Program-made: the position numbers and the translations under genes | Notes under the pieces: model-generated | What the model was told of the DNA's origin: nothing | The model's database searches: none | Seen by the model: the letters and a program-made list of their open reading frames with translations, nothing else | Part shown: positions 23,431 through 32,102 of the stretch, piece after piece | Position numbering within the stretch: the first letter of the stretch is position 1 | Layout of the letters: each line of letters opens with the position of its first letter | DNA from: JABDJZ01 sp047619685 | GTDB taxonomy: Bacteria; Bacteroidota; Rhodothermia; Rhodothermales; UBA10348 | Reading direction: 5' to 3' | Assembly: GCA_047619685.1 (NCBI GenBank) | Contig: JBLHLC010000034.1 | Location: 1-40,891, forward strand | Length of the DNA: 40,891 bases

Positions 23431-25809
23431 ATGAGCCAATTTCGAACTAACTTTGACGACCGCGTTGCGGACTTCGCGCGATCAATTATCCGGTACCGGT
23501 GGCTGGTAGTCGCCCTCTCGCTGATTGCGACGGTCGGGATCGCTTCGGGAGCGAAGGGCCTCTTCTTCGACAACGACTATCGCGCGTTCTTCGGAGCGGA
23601 CAATCCGCAGGTACTGGCCTTTGACGAGGTACAGAACGTCTACACGAAGAACGACAACATTCTCTTTGTGGTCGCGCCCCAGTCCGGGAAGGTCACGGAC
23701 GCCTCGGTAGCCGCCGCCATCGAGACTCTGGTCGATGAAGCCTGGACGGTGCCGTACGCCATTCGCGTTGACGCCCTGACCAATTTCCAGCATACGTTTG
23801 CGGAAGGCGACGACCTCATCGTGCAGGACCTGATCGAGGACGCGGAGAGCCGTTCCGAGGAGTACCTCTCAAACGCGCAGCGAGTAGCGTTGACTGACCC
23901 GCTCCTCAAGAGCAGGCTCATAAATGCGGACGCCACGGTTACCGGCGTAAACATTACGCTTCAGTTGCCGGGGGAGGAGCCCACCGAAGTTTTGGAATCG
24001 GTCGCCCACGCGAGGGGTCTGGCCGATTCGTTCAGGGAGGCCAACCCCGACGTTGATCTGTACGTCACCGGTTTTGCAATGCTGAACAACGCATTCCAGG
24101 AAATCAGCGCGCTGGACCTCTCGCGTTTGATCCCTCTCATGTTCGGTGCGATGATTCTGCTCATGCTGATCTCGCTTCGCTCGGTCACAGGAACGATCGG
24201 GACGGTCCTGGTCATAGGGTTCTCGACGGCGGCTGCGATGGGCCTCGCGGGATTCTACAACGTGGGGTTGACGCCCCCGTCCGCGCAGGCCCCAACCATC
24301 ATCATGACCCTGGCCATCGCCGATTCCATCCACATTCTGGTCTCGATGCTCCGAAATATGCGATCGGGCATGTCGAAAAACGACGCCATTGTGGAGAGCA
24401 TCCGCGTCAACTTCATGCCGGTGCTACTGACCAGCGTCTCGACGATTATCGGATTCCTCAGTCTGAATTTCTCGGATGTGCCCCCGTTCAATCACCTGGG
24501 GAATATCACGGCAGTTGGCGTGCTGGCGGCTCTGATCTTCTCAGTGACATTCCTACCCGCCTTTGCATCCATCGTCCCTATGCGCGCTCGGCTCGCGGCG
24601 AAGGGAGAAGAAGAAGGAACGTCGATTTTCGAGCGACTGGCGGGGTTTGTCATTCGAAGAAGAACGCCGCTCTTGGTCGGCTCCGTCGCGAGCATCTTCA
24701 TCTTCGGAGCACTGATTCCCCTGAACGTTTTGGACGACCGCTTCGTGGAGTACTTCGACGAGAGCACGTCCTTCAGGGCAGACACAGACTTCACGTCTGA
24801 GAACCTTACGGGTATCTACCAACTGGATTTCTCGATTCCTGCCGGCGAGAGTGGTGGCATCAGCAACCCTGAGTACCTGACTCAACTGGATGCATTTGCC
24901 GAGTGGTTCAGGAAGAACCCTGACGTTGTTCACGTGGCTGCGATCACAGACATCATGATGCGCCTGAACAAGAACCTCAACGGCGACGATCCCGGATTCT
25001 ACCGACTCCCGGACAGCCGCGAAATGGCTGCGCAGTATCTGCTGCTGTACGAGATGTCACTTCCCTACGGCCTTGACCTGAACAATCAGATCAACGTGGA
25101 CAAGTCCGCCTCAAGAATGTCGGTAACCACCGGTAATCTGTCGGCAGTGAAACTCAGGGAGCTGGCGGCAAACGCGGAGCGCTGGCTGGCGAACAATGCC
25201 CCGAAGGAAATGCAGGCCAGGGCGACTGGCCCGGCCCTGATGTTCTCGATGGTGTCTGGTATCAACATCAATAGCATGTTGCGGGGGTCGGTATTGGCCC
25301 TGATACTGATTTCAGTGCTCATGATCTTTGCGCTGCAAAGCCTGAAGCTGGGGCTCATCAGCTTCCTGCCCAACCTGCTGCCAGCGATCGTGGCCTTTGG
25401 GACCTGGGCCTTGATCAGCGGAACCGTGAACCTCGGCCTTTCTGTCGTAATCGGGATGACGTTGGGGATCGTGGTGGACGACTCCATTCACTTCCTGTCC
25501 AAGTATCGTAGAGCCAGGCGCGAGAAAGGACTCTCGCCAGAAGACGCCGTGAGGTACGCCTTTCACTCCGTCGGCCGGGCTCTGGTGGTCACGTCGGTCA
25601 TTTTGGTGGTGGGCTTCTCAATCCTGTCCACATCTGCCTTTGGTATGAACGCAGACATGGGCGTCATGACGGCAATCACGATTGGAGTGGCGCTGGCCAT
25701 CGACTTCCTCGCGCTCCCACCGCTGCTTCTTCTTCTTGATCGGGACAAGGTTGTCGCGCCGGTGGTCTCCGGCGCCCGTCCGATCCCGGCACCCGTTCGC
25801 ACACGCTAA
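23431..25809 (+). CDS. RND-superfamily (MMPL-type) exporter
   Basis: 792 residues in two similar halves. Each has one N-terminal helix (WLVVALSLIATVGIASGAKG; PLLVGSVASIFIFGALIPL), a large periplasmic loop and a bundle of helices (IPLMFGAMILLMLISLRSVT, IMTLAIADSIHILVSMLRNM; VLALILISVLMIFALQSLKL, VIGMTLGIVVDDSIHFLSKY). The Asp residues in the fourth helices (ADSIH; VVDDSIHFLSKYRRARREKG) are the expected proton-relay sites. Proteins of this type often move lipids or hydrophobic compounds; here it is followed by a LolA-like carrier and a barrel protein, which suggests transfer of a lipid or lipid-like molecule to the outer membrane. Expression is likely controlled by the adjacent TetR regulator. 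Confidence 0.93.
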   Translation: MSQFRTNFDDRVADFARSIIRYRWLVVALSLIATVGIASGAKGLFFDNDYRAFFGADNPQVLAFDEVQNVYTKNDNILFVVAPQSGKVTDASVAAAIETLVDEAWTVPYAIRVDALTNFQHTFAEGDDLIVQDLIEDAESRSEEYLSNAQRVALTDPLLKSRLINADATVTGVNITLQLPGEEPTEVLESVAHARGLADSFREANPDVDLYVTGFAMLNNAFQEISALDLSRLIPLMFGAMILLMLISLRSVTGTIGTVLVIGFSTAAAMGLAGFYNVGLTPPSAQAPTIIMTLAIADSIHILVSMLRNMRSGMSKNDAIVESIRVNFMPVLLTSVSTIIGFLSLNFSDVPPFNHLGNITAVGVLAALIFSVTFLPAFASIVPMRARLAAKGEEEGTSIFERLAGFVIRRRTPLLVGSVASIFIFGALIPLNVLDDRFVEYFDESTSFRADTDFTSENLTGIYQLDFSIPAGESGGISNPEYLTQLDAFAEWFRKNPDVVHVAAITDIMMRLNKNLNGDDPGFYRLPDSREMAAQYLLLYEMSLPYGLDLNNQINVDKSASRMSVTTGNLSAVKLRELAANAERWLANNAPKEMQARATGPALMFSMVSGININSMLRGSVLALILISVLMIFALQSLKLGLISFLPNLLPAIVAFGTWALISGTVNLGLSVVIGMTLGIVVDDSIHFLSKYRRARREKGLSPEDAVRYAFHSVGRALVVTSVILVVGFSILSTSAFGMNADMGVMTAITIGVALAIDFLALPPLLLLLDRDKVVAPVVSGARPIPAPVRTR

Positions 25810-25837
25810 TCCCCTTCGCATTCAAGCGCACACGAAA

Positions 25838-26641
25838 ATGAAACACACCATCAAAAGGGCTGCCTCAGCCCTGACCCTCACCCTTCTTTTCACGGCCCCG
25901 GCCTTCGCCCAGGCCGGCCTCGAGGCAGCTGCCCGAGGACTGGAAATCGCCCAGGAGGCTGACCGCAGGGACAACGGCTTTGGCGACTCGACCACGACGC
26001 TGACCATGACCCTGAGGAACTCGCATGGACAGACGTCCGAGCGGGTCCTGCGGACGCAGACCCTGGAGGTTGAAGGCGACGGCGACAAGTCCCTGAACAT
26101 CTTCGACGAACCTCGGGATGTGAGCGGTACTGCCTTCCTGAGCTTCACCCATTCGGGCTCACCAGACGATCAGTGGCTGTACCTGCCGTCGCTGAAGCGC
26201 GTAAAGAGGATTTCCTCGGCAAACAAAAGCGGCCCCTTCATGGGAAGCGAATTTGCCTACGAAGACATTGCATCGCAGGAAGTGGCCAAATACACCTACA
26301 CGTTCGTCGCGGAATCTGAGCTCGACGGGGTGCCAGTCTACGTGATCGAGCGGGTCCCTACCTACGACAAGTCGGGATACACCCGCCAGGTCATCTGGTA
26401 CGATCAGGCGGAGTACCGTCAGTTGAAGGCAGACTTCTACGATCGAAAGGGTTCGCTCCTGAAGACGCTGGAGTCCAAAGACTACGAGCAGTACGTCGGC
26501 AAGTACTGGCGCGCCCTTCGCCTCGAGATGACCAACCATCAAACAGGCAAGAGCACGACGCTTTCTTTTGCTCCTTTTGAGTTTCGGACGGGGCTGACGG
26601 ACCGCGACTTTGACCAGAGCAGTCTCCGGCTGGCACGATGA
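25838..26641 (+). CDS. LolA-like outer-membrane lipoprotein-sorting family protein
   Basis: 267 residues from the ATG at 25838 (28 bp after the exporter stop), which begins a signal peptide (RAASALTLTLLFTAPAFAQA). The mature region fits the LolA-like/DUF1329-type half-barrel that accompanies MMPL exporters: TLTMTLRNSHGQTSERVLRT, FLSFTHSGSPDDQWLYLPSL, VKRISSANKSGPFMGSEFAY, ESKDYEQYVGKYWRALRLEM. It is probably a periplasmic carrier between the exporter and the outer membrane. An earlier in-frame start exists inside the exporter gene but gives no signal peptide. It overlaps the next gene by 4 bp (ATGA). Confidence 0.85.
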   Translation: MKHTIKRAASALTLTLLFTAPAFAQAGLEAAARGLEIAQEADRRDNGFGDSTTTLTMTLRNSHGQTSERVLRTQTLEVEGDGDKSLNIFDEPRDVSGTAFLSFTHSGSPDDQWLYLPSLKRVKRISSANKSGPFMGSEFAYEDIASQEVAKYTYTFVAESELDGVPVYVIERVPTYDKSGYTRQVIWYDQAEYRQLKADFYDRKGSLLKTLESKDYEQYVGKYWRALRLEMTNHQTGKSTTLSFAPFEFRTGLTDRDFDQSSLRLAR

Positions 26642-27828
26642 GGATAGCTGGGCAATTATCGGCCTGGGCCCTCCTGGCCTTCTTGATGGCCCCCCAAGTG
26701 GCCGCGCAGCAGGGCCTCTCTGGGGAGCTGGGGCTCGAGGCGCGCGGTTTCGCCCGGTCGGCAGCGTTTCCCGGGCAAGACGACCACGCCGTGTCTGTTT
26801 CTTTGAGTCCGGAATGGTTCACAGAGTGGGCGGACAGGCGCCAGCGTTTGGTCATTTCACCGTTTTTCCGGCTGGATGCCGGCGATCAGGACCGCTCAAC
26901 CGTGGACCTTAGGGAGGCGTACTGGCAGTGGATCGGCCGAGACTTCGAGCTGAGAACTGGAGTCGCGCAGGTCTTCTGGGGTGTAACCGAATCACAACAC
27001 CTGGTTGATATCATAAATCAGACCGATGCGGTGGCGCGTCCGGATGGAGAAGCCAAACTGGGCCAGCCCATGGTCCAGGGCACCTGGGTTGCTCCTTCGT
27101 TTACACTCGATGTCTTTGTGCTGCCACTCTTCCGGGAGCGGACGTTTCCCGGAGTCAACGGCCGCTTGCGTTTCCCGCAGTCGGTCGCGAAAGGAGACGC
27201 GATTCGACATGAGCGTGTGGACGTAGCGGCTCGGGTCTTCGGCACAATCCGCTCGCTGGACCTGGGATTGACGGGGTTCTGGGGTACGTCGCGAGAACCC
27301 ATAATCCGGGCGTCCGCGGCAGGACTGGCGTGGAAATATCCCGAGATACGTCAAGTGGGGCTGGATGCGCAGCTCACAAAGGGTCTCTGGCTTCTGAAGT
27401 CTGAGATGATCGTCCGAGGGGGACTAGGATCCACCTTCTTCGCGACAGCCTCCGGTTTCGAGTACACCATCGGCAATTTTCGTCAAACGGGAGCAGACAT
27501 CGGTCTGCTTGCCGAATACCATTACGACGGTCGCGACCCCATACTACTGGGCGAGTCTGAATTCTGGGCCACGACGTTTCGGGACGACGTCTTTGCTGGG
27601 GTCCGCGTGGCCATGAACGACGTCCAAAGCACGGAGCTTCTTGGTGGCGCAATCGTGGATCGGAAGACCGGAGAGACGGCGGCTTTCTTGGAAGCCTCCA
27701 GACGCTTTGGCTCAAGGTTCGTCGCCAACCTTGAACTGCGGGCATTCAAGTGGACGGATCCAACCGGCCCTCTCGACGCGCTAAGTCGCGATGACTACCT
27801 GCAATTGGGAGTCGCGTACTACTTTTGA
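26638..27828 (+). CDS. Outer-membrane beta-barrel protein of the export operon
   Basis: 396 residues with a signal peptide (LSAWALLAFLMAPQVAAQQ). The body alternates hydrophobic and polar residues in strands (RLVISPFFRLDAGD, FELRTGVAQVFWGVTESQHL, SLDLGLTGFWGT, ADIGLLAEYHYDG, FVANLELRAFKW) and ends in a typical C-terminal strand LGVAYYF with terminal Phe. It resembles DUF1302/porin-like partners found next to MMPL-LolA pairs. It overlaps the LolA-like gene (ATGA), so the three form one unit under TetR control, perhaps the outer-membrane exit or receiver. The W-G-V-T-E-S-x-H-L-V-D-I-I-N motif near residue 120 is conserved-looking but its role is unknown. Confidence 0.82.
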   Translation: MRIAGQLSAWALLAFLMAPQVAAQQGLSGELGLEARGFARSAAFPGQDDHAVSVSLSPEWFTEWADRRQRLVISPFFRLDAGDQDRSTVDLREAYWQWIGRDFELRTGVAQVFWGVTESQHLVDIINQTDAVARPDGEAKLGQPMVQGTWVAPSFTLDVFVLPLFRERTFPGVNGRLRFPQSVAKGDAIRHERVDVAARVFGTIRSLDLGLTGFWGTSREPIIRASAAGLAWKYPEIRQVGLDAQLTKGLWLLKSEMIVRGGLGSTFFATASGFEYTIGNFRQTGADIGLLAEYHYDGRDPILLGESEFWATTFRDDVFAGVRVAMNDVQSTELLGGAIVDRKTGETAAFLEASRRFGSRFVANLELRAFKWTDPTGPLDALSRDDYLQLGVAYYF

Positions 27829-27835
27829 GCCTGGT

Positions 27836-28387
27836 CTACCCCTCGTCGACTTCACTCAACTGATCGATGGCAGCCAGAACCTCCTCGCTGTGCTTTTGCA
27901 CGCTCACGCCCAAGTAGACCTTCGCAACGACCCCTTCAGGGTTGATGAGAAACGTGTTGCGTGCGGACAGCCGAGCCGAACCCTCCCCGCGTACGGAGCC
28001 GTATGTCTCGGAGACATTTCCGCCAATGTCGGCCAGTAGTTTGAATCCGAGACCCTCCTTGGCGCAGAACTCTTTGTGAGAGTCCACATCGTCGACACTT
28101 ACGCCCAGGATGACAGCTTCTCTTTCGGTGTAGAGCGCTTCATCGCGCTGGAAATTATGGGCCTCAATTGTGCATCCCCTCGTGAAATCCCTGGGGTAGA
28201 AGTACAGTACCACCCATTGGCCCCGGTAATCGGAAAGCGTGGTTTCGTTCTCCTCGTTTGAGACGAGGGTGAAGTCTGGTGCCTCTTCGCCGACGGCCGG
28301 TGGATCTCCTTCCAACGGTAAGGCAACGAAGGCAAGACCGGAGAGAAGGACGGCGGCTCCGAGAAAGGCGGTGGCGCGAATACGCAT
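27836..28387 (-). CDS. Exported peroxiredoxin (BCP/AhpC-TSA family)
   Basis: 183 residues. An N-terminal hydrophobic segment (ATAFLGAAVLLSGLAFVALP) indicates export or membrane anchoring. The thioredoxin-fold core has the peroxidatic motif FYPRDFTRGCT with Thr69 and Cys72, and Arg143 in ARNTFLI completes the active site. Cys108 (EFCAKEGL) may be a resolving Cys. The usual Pro before Cys (T-x-x-C with P) is Arg here. It reduces peroxides or thiol oxidants in the periplasm. It is convergent with the barrel gene (7 bp between stops) and probably transcribed alone; the electron donor is not encoded next to it. Confidence 0.92.
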   Translation of the reverse strand: MRIRATAFLGAAVLLSGLAFVALPLEGDPPAVGEEAPDFTLVSNEENETTLSDYRGQWVVLYFYPRDFTRGCTIEAHNFQRDEALYTEREAVILGVSVDDVDSHKEFCAKEGLGFKLLADIGGNVSETYGSVRGEGSARLSARNTFLINPEGVVAKVYLGVSVQKHSEEVLAAIDQLSEVDEG

Positions 28388-28462
28388 GTGGGGGCGGTGC
28401 TAGGTGGGGGCGGGTCTATCCCGGTTGGGATCTATCAGTTCCCCTAAACACGGCTCGCTGCC

Positions 28463-28483
28463 GCCCCGCGCCGCACGCGGGGC
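28463..28483. repeat. Perfect GC-rich hairpin between peroxiredoxin and T9SS cytochrome genes
   Basis: GCCCCGCG-CCGCA-CGCGGGGC, an 8-bp perfect stem. It lies in the gap 28388-28521, downstream of the cytochrome gene (minus strand) and upstream of the peroxiredoxin gene. No T-run on either side, so terminator function is uncertain. Confidence 0.45.
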
Positions 28484-28521
28484 GCCCCCTTCCCCAAAGG
28501 AGCGCCCGGCGACCGGCCCCA

Positions 28522-30921
28522 CTATTTCAGAAGCACCATGGTTCCAGTCTGGCTGAGGCCCGCCATGGAAAGTCGGAAGAGGTATGTCCCACTGGGGACT
28601 GCACTTCCGGCCGAGTCGCTTCCGTCCCAAGCTGCGGTGTAGACACCGGCAGACTGACTTCCGCTCACCAGAGTTCGTACTTGCTGACCCAGGACGTCGT
28701 ACACGATCAACTCTACTGATCCGGTCTCCGTGAGTTGATAGGAGATCGTGGTGGTCGGGTTGAAGGGATTCGGATAGGCCGCACCCAGCCCGAAAGAAGC
28801 CGGCTGGTCATCTGTCACTTGAAGATCGACTCCGAAGTCGTTCGCCAAGAGGGGAGCCGCATCAGCCACGCGCCCCGCCGGGGCGTTTCCACCGCCACGC
28901 CGTCCGCCGTCACGATCGTCCGGTCGGATGTCGCCATCGCCGGGCGGGGTGTTCACCGGTCCGTCACCATCCGTCCCGTCACGACCAGGCGGGGTCCCCT
29001 CGGCAAGAGCATCCACTACAAAGCTCGCGCTTGCCGCGTTCAGCAGGGTCAGGGCCCTGGCCAGGTCTCCGTTCCTTCGCGGAACGTCGTTTCGAGTATT
29101 AGCGTCTTGCGCAAGAAGCGCAGTTCCGAGGGCCTGATCCAACGAGGATGCGTTCCGTCGACCTCGGCCGCCGCGAACGGGATTTACTTCAATGGCATCC
29201 TCAATCTCGGAGACAGCGCGCGCCAGCAGACCGCCGGCATCCGCAGGTGCTACCGCGGCCGCCCGGGCTATCAGTGAACGGGCCTCGCGGATGTTCTCCA
29301 TGGCGTTGATGACACGGAGGAAACGGGCTATGAATCGGACGTCGTCACGGCCAATATTTATTCCGCCGCTGGCAATGCCGCCCGGTGACCGATTGAAGGC
29401 ACGCGTGTTGTAAAACGCGATGGCGTCCTGAAGACTCTCAGCCGAGTTGTTGTGGAAGAAGGGCGCAGTATCAGCGGACTCCACAAGCGAAGGCGTATTA
29501 AACGTGCCATCTCCAAATCCACCATCGTCGCGCGGTGTTTTGCCGAAACCACCGTCGGGCGGCGTGGTCTCTCCATCTGGAAGTCGGGGACGCCGGAAGT
29601 TCTCCACGCCGGTGTCAAAGTTTCTGTTGGCGTTCAGACCCAGAAAGAAGTTTGCACCTGCGTTGAAATGACAACTGTTGCACTTCCCCGGACCGGTGAA
29701 GGCCGCGAGCCCGGCTGCAGCATCTGCGTCCGCCAGCACCAAGCTCTCTAGATCGAGTTCTTCCTGCCGACCCAATGACAACTGGAAAGCCGCCATGGCG
29801 TCCAGTTCTGTGTCTGTTGGCAGTTCAAAGTCCGTTCCAGGTACCCTTCCGAGCGTGAGCGGATAGTGCTGCGTGACCGCACCAGTCGCGAAGTCACGCA
29901 GCGTGCCCGACCCCGGCGCGCCGTCGCCAGACCACCCGGTCCTTTGGTTCGGCGGGAGCGTCGTTCCGTCGCCCGGGTCTGCCGTCAGAGACTGTAACAT
30001 CCCGAGCGTGTGCGGCACGCCTCGCAGCGTGAACTTGTTCGCGAGATCACCGGTGCCGTCGACGTTGGCTACAATCAGTCCGAATTGCCGCATCATCCTG
30101 GGATGTTCAAACCTCAGGCCTCCGTTCTGCTCGAAATTCAGCGCTGGGTTGGTCTCGGCAACGAACAGGGGATCGTAGTCCGGCAGGGTCTCTATGAATG
30201 CCGGGTCGATGGTGAAGTTGTTCTCCGGCCGATGACAGGTCGCGCACGTTCTTCCGTTTCCGCCAAAGGTTTCCTGGGTAAAGAGTCGCTCTCCCTCCTC
30301 GACCAGTCCCGCAAGACTCATCTCCGATGTCCGCCCAAAGAGAGCCGCCATCGGCAAGCCCGCACCGCGAGCCGCGGGGGCTGACTCACGTGCTCTGAGT
30401 CTTTGAAAGAGCGAGGGTGATCCTGAAGCCAGCGCGTCAGTCTCCGGACCCCCGTCTGGCGTCGTCAAAACGACCACATCAACCTCGAAACCCGACAGCT
30501 CCGTGGGGTCGAGTTTGTCCGTCAGTCGACCGTTCTCCGTCAGCCCAAACCTGATTGTGCGATCACCGGTCTCGGGCATGGCACTTCGGTTGGGGCCAGG
30601 CTGATTGTCGACAAACCACACCGCCACCTCACCTTCGGTCAGTCCTTGGGCAAAGACATCAAAATCTCCCGTCGCAGGATTAAATGTGGCCCTCAGGTCC
30701 GAGGCATCCCCGACCGCGTGCCCGTTGGATCGCCCCAGCGGCACCGTCCACATGGTCCCTTCTGTGGATTCAGACCACGCCGAGTACCTGGCCTTCAGGA
30801 ATTCCACGTCGCCCACTCCAGACCGGCCCGCCGGTCTGTCTGTCTGGAGTGGGCGACGCTGAGCCTGGATGGCTAGAACGCCGCACAACAACAAAAACAG
30901 AACACCTGTGCCGACTCGCAT
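28522..30921 (-). CDS. T9SS-secreted di-heme c-type cytochrome (peroxidase/MauG-like region)
   Basis: 799 residues from the ATG at 30921 (a GTG four codons upstream is also possible). Signal peptide VLFLLLCGVLAIQAQ. Two heme motifs occur: CATCH near 226-230 (FTQETFGGNGRTCATCH) and CNSCH near 414-418 (FTGPGKCNSCHFNAG), with a downstream motif (FNTPSLVESADTAPFFHNNS) typical of di-heme cytochrome c peroxidase-like proteins. A helical segment and a Gly/Asp/Arg/Pro-rich linker lead to a C-terminal T9SS/FlgD-like sorting domain: AYPNPFNPTTTISYQLTETG, VELIVYDVLGQQVRTLVSG, GTYLFRLSMAG. It is therefore probably exported across both membranes and bound at the cell surface. The coding sequence contains a perfect 17-bp inverted repeat just after the signal peptide. 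Confidence 0.92.
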   Translation of the reverse strand: MRVGTGVLFLLLCGVLAIQAQRRPLQTDRPAGRSGVGDVEFLKARYSAWSESTEGTMWTVPLGRSNGHAVGDASDLRATFNPATGDFDVFAQGLTEGEVAVWFVDNQPGPNRSAMPETGDRTIRFGLTENGRLTDKLDPTELSGFEVDVVVLTTPDGGPETDALASGSPSLFQRLRARESAPAARGAGLPMAALFGRTSEMSLAGLVEEGERLFTQETFGGNGRTCATCHRPENNFTIDPAFIETLPDYDPLFVAETNPALNFEQNGGLRFEHPRMMRQFGLIVANVDGTGDLANKFTLRGVPHTLGMLQSLTADPGDGTTLPPNQRTGWSGDGAPGSGTLRDFATGAVTQHYPLTLGRVPGTDFELPTDTELDAMAAFQLSLGRQEELDLESLVLADADAAAGLAAFTGPGKCNSCHFNAGANFFLGLNANRNFDTGVENFRRPRLPDGETTPPDGGFGKTPRDDGGFGDGTFNTPSLVESADTAPFFHNNSAESLQDAIAFYNTRAFNRSPGGIASGGINIGRDDVRFIARFLRVINAMENIREARSLIARAAAVAPADAGGLLARAVSEIEDAIEVNPVRGGRGRRNASSLDQALGTALLAQDANTRNDVPRRNGDLARALTLLNAASASFVVDALAEGTPPGRDGTDGDGPVNTPPGDGDIRPDDRDGGRRGGGNAPAGRVADAAPLLANDFGVDLQVTDDQPASFGLGAAYPNPFNPTTTISYQLTETGSVELIVYDVLGQQVRTLVSGSQSAGVYTAAWDGSDSAGSAVPSGTYLFRLSMAGLSQTGTMVLLK
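30807..30858. repeat. Perfect 17-bp inverted repeat inside the T9SS cytochrome gene
   Basis: Left arm 30807-30823 (CGTCGCCCACTCCAGAC) is exactly complementary to the right arm 30842-30858; the 18-nt loop holds a second small palindrome-like element (CCGGCCCGCCGG). On the coding strand this folds at about codons 18-36, just after the signal peptide. It is not required by the amino-acid sequence in an obvious way. Confidence 0.85.
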
Positions 30922-31105
30922 AAGAAACCCCACTCGCTGTTTATGACACTTCCGCGCACAGAAAGACGGTGCGCTAAAAACGGCCTACACGGAAGTCAGG
31001 CACGTACCCCCAAGCGGACGCCCAGGAATCCCGAAGAGTCATCCCGGCATTTGGCAGGCAAAGCTGTTCTCCGTACTGTTTCACAAACCAATCGGCCCCA
31101 CCGCG

Positions 31106-32095
31106 ATGTCCCGTCTTATCTGCTCTGCGTTCCTTGCACTCCTCCTGACGGCCTGCGGGTCGGAAAATGTCGATGAGCCGGCCGCCACCGACTCAGGCGA
31201 GCGGCTGATTCCAGTGACGACCGCTTTCGGGACCTACAACGTCTGGACGAAGAAGACCGGCGATAACCCCACCGCCAAGGTGCTTCTGCTTCACGGAGGA
31301 CCGGCGGCCACATCGGAGTATTTCGAAGTTCTGGACAGCTACTTCGACGGTGCAGGGGTCGAATATTACCACTACGACCAGTTGGGCTCCGCCCGGAGCG
31401 ACCAGCCCGACAACGACTCGCTCTGGACCATAGACCGCTTTGTCGACGAGGTGGAGCAGGTGCGCCAGGCACTGGGTCTCGGCCCGGACAATTTCTTTCT
31501 CCTGGGTCACTCCTGGGGCGGAATCCTGGCCATGGAGTACGCCCTGAAATATCAGGAAAACCTGAAGGGCCTCGTAATTTCGAACATGATGTCCAGCGCG
31601 ATGGATTATGACGCGTACGCAAACGAAGTGCTGGGCCCCATGCTGGATCCCGACGTTTTGGCCGAGATCATGGCTCTGGAGGCCGCCGAGGATTTCGCCA
31701 ATCCCAGGTACGAGGAGCTTTTGATGGCCCACTTCTATCCCGAGCACGTGCTTCGCGCACCGCCGGAGGAATGGCCAGATGCGGTCTTGAGGGCATTCGG
31801 AAAAATGAACTCACACATCTACGTCCTCATGCAAGGTCCAAGCGAGTTCGGGATTGCGGGGTCTCTGGAGACCTGGGATCGCTCTGCAGATCTCGGGAGA
31901 ATATCGGTGCCGACTCTGGTCATCGGCGCCGGACACGACACCATGGATCCCGCCCACATGGAGTGGATGGCTTCAGAGGTCCAGAACGGCCGGTATCTGC
32001 TCTGCCCCGACGGCAGTCACATGGCCATGTGGGATGACGAAGAGGTCTACGCCGGGGGCTTACTCAGCTTCATCGGGGACGTGGCCGGGGAATAA
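31106..32095 (+). CDS. Lipoprotein alpha/beta hydrolase, proline iminopeptidase (S33) type
   Basis: 329 residues. Lipoprotein signal LICSAFLALLLTACGS with Cys17. The fold is that of S33 proline iminopeptidases: oxyanion motif LLHGGPAA (62-69), nucleophile elbow GHSWGG with Ser136, Asp278 or Asp281 (GAGHDTMDP) and His305 (DGSHMAMWDD). The LGSARSDQPDND stretch (93-104) is also characteristic. It removes N-terminal Pro or other residues from small peptides, here on the periplasmic face. It is divergent from the T9SS cytochrome gene (184 bp shared gap, where promoters for both should lie) and convergent with the serine dehydratase gene (7 bp between stops). Probably monocistronic. Confidence 0.92.
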   Translation: MSRLICSAFLALLLTACGSENVDEPAATDSGERLIPVTTAFGTYNVWTKKTGDNPTAKVLLLHGGPAATSEYFEVLDSYFDGAGVEYYHYDQLGSARSDQPDNDSLWTIDRFVDEVEQVRQALGLGPDNFFLLGHSWGGILAMEYALKYQENLKGLVISNMMSSAMDYDAYANEVLGPMLDPDVLAEIMALEAAEDFANPRYEELLMAHFYPEHVLRAPPEEWPDAVLRAFGKMNSHIYVLMQGPSEFGIAGSLETWDRSADLGRISVPTLVIGAGHDTMDPAHMEWMASEVQNGRYLLCPDGSHMAMWDDEEVYAGGLLSFIGDVAGE

Positions 32096-32102
32096 ATCTC
32101 CG

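Noticed and set aside
28463..28483. GC hairpin considered as an intrinsic terminator of the T9SS cytochrome gene
   Set aside because: No T-run on the relevant side; kept only as a hairpin.
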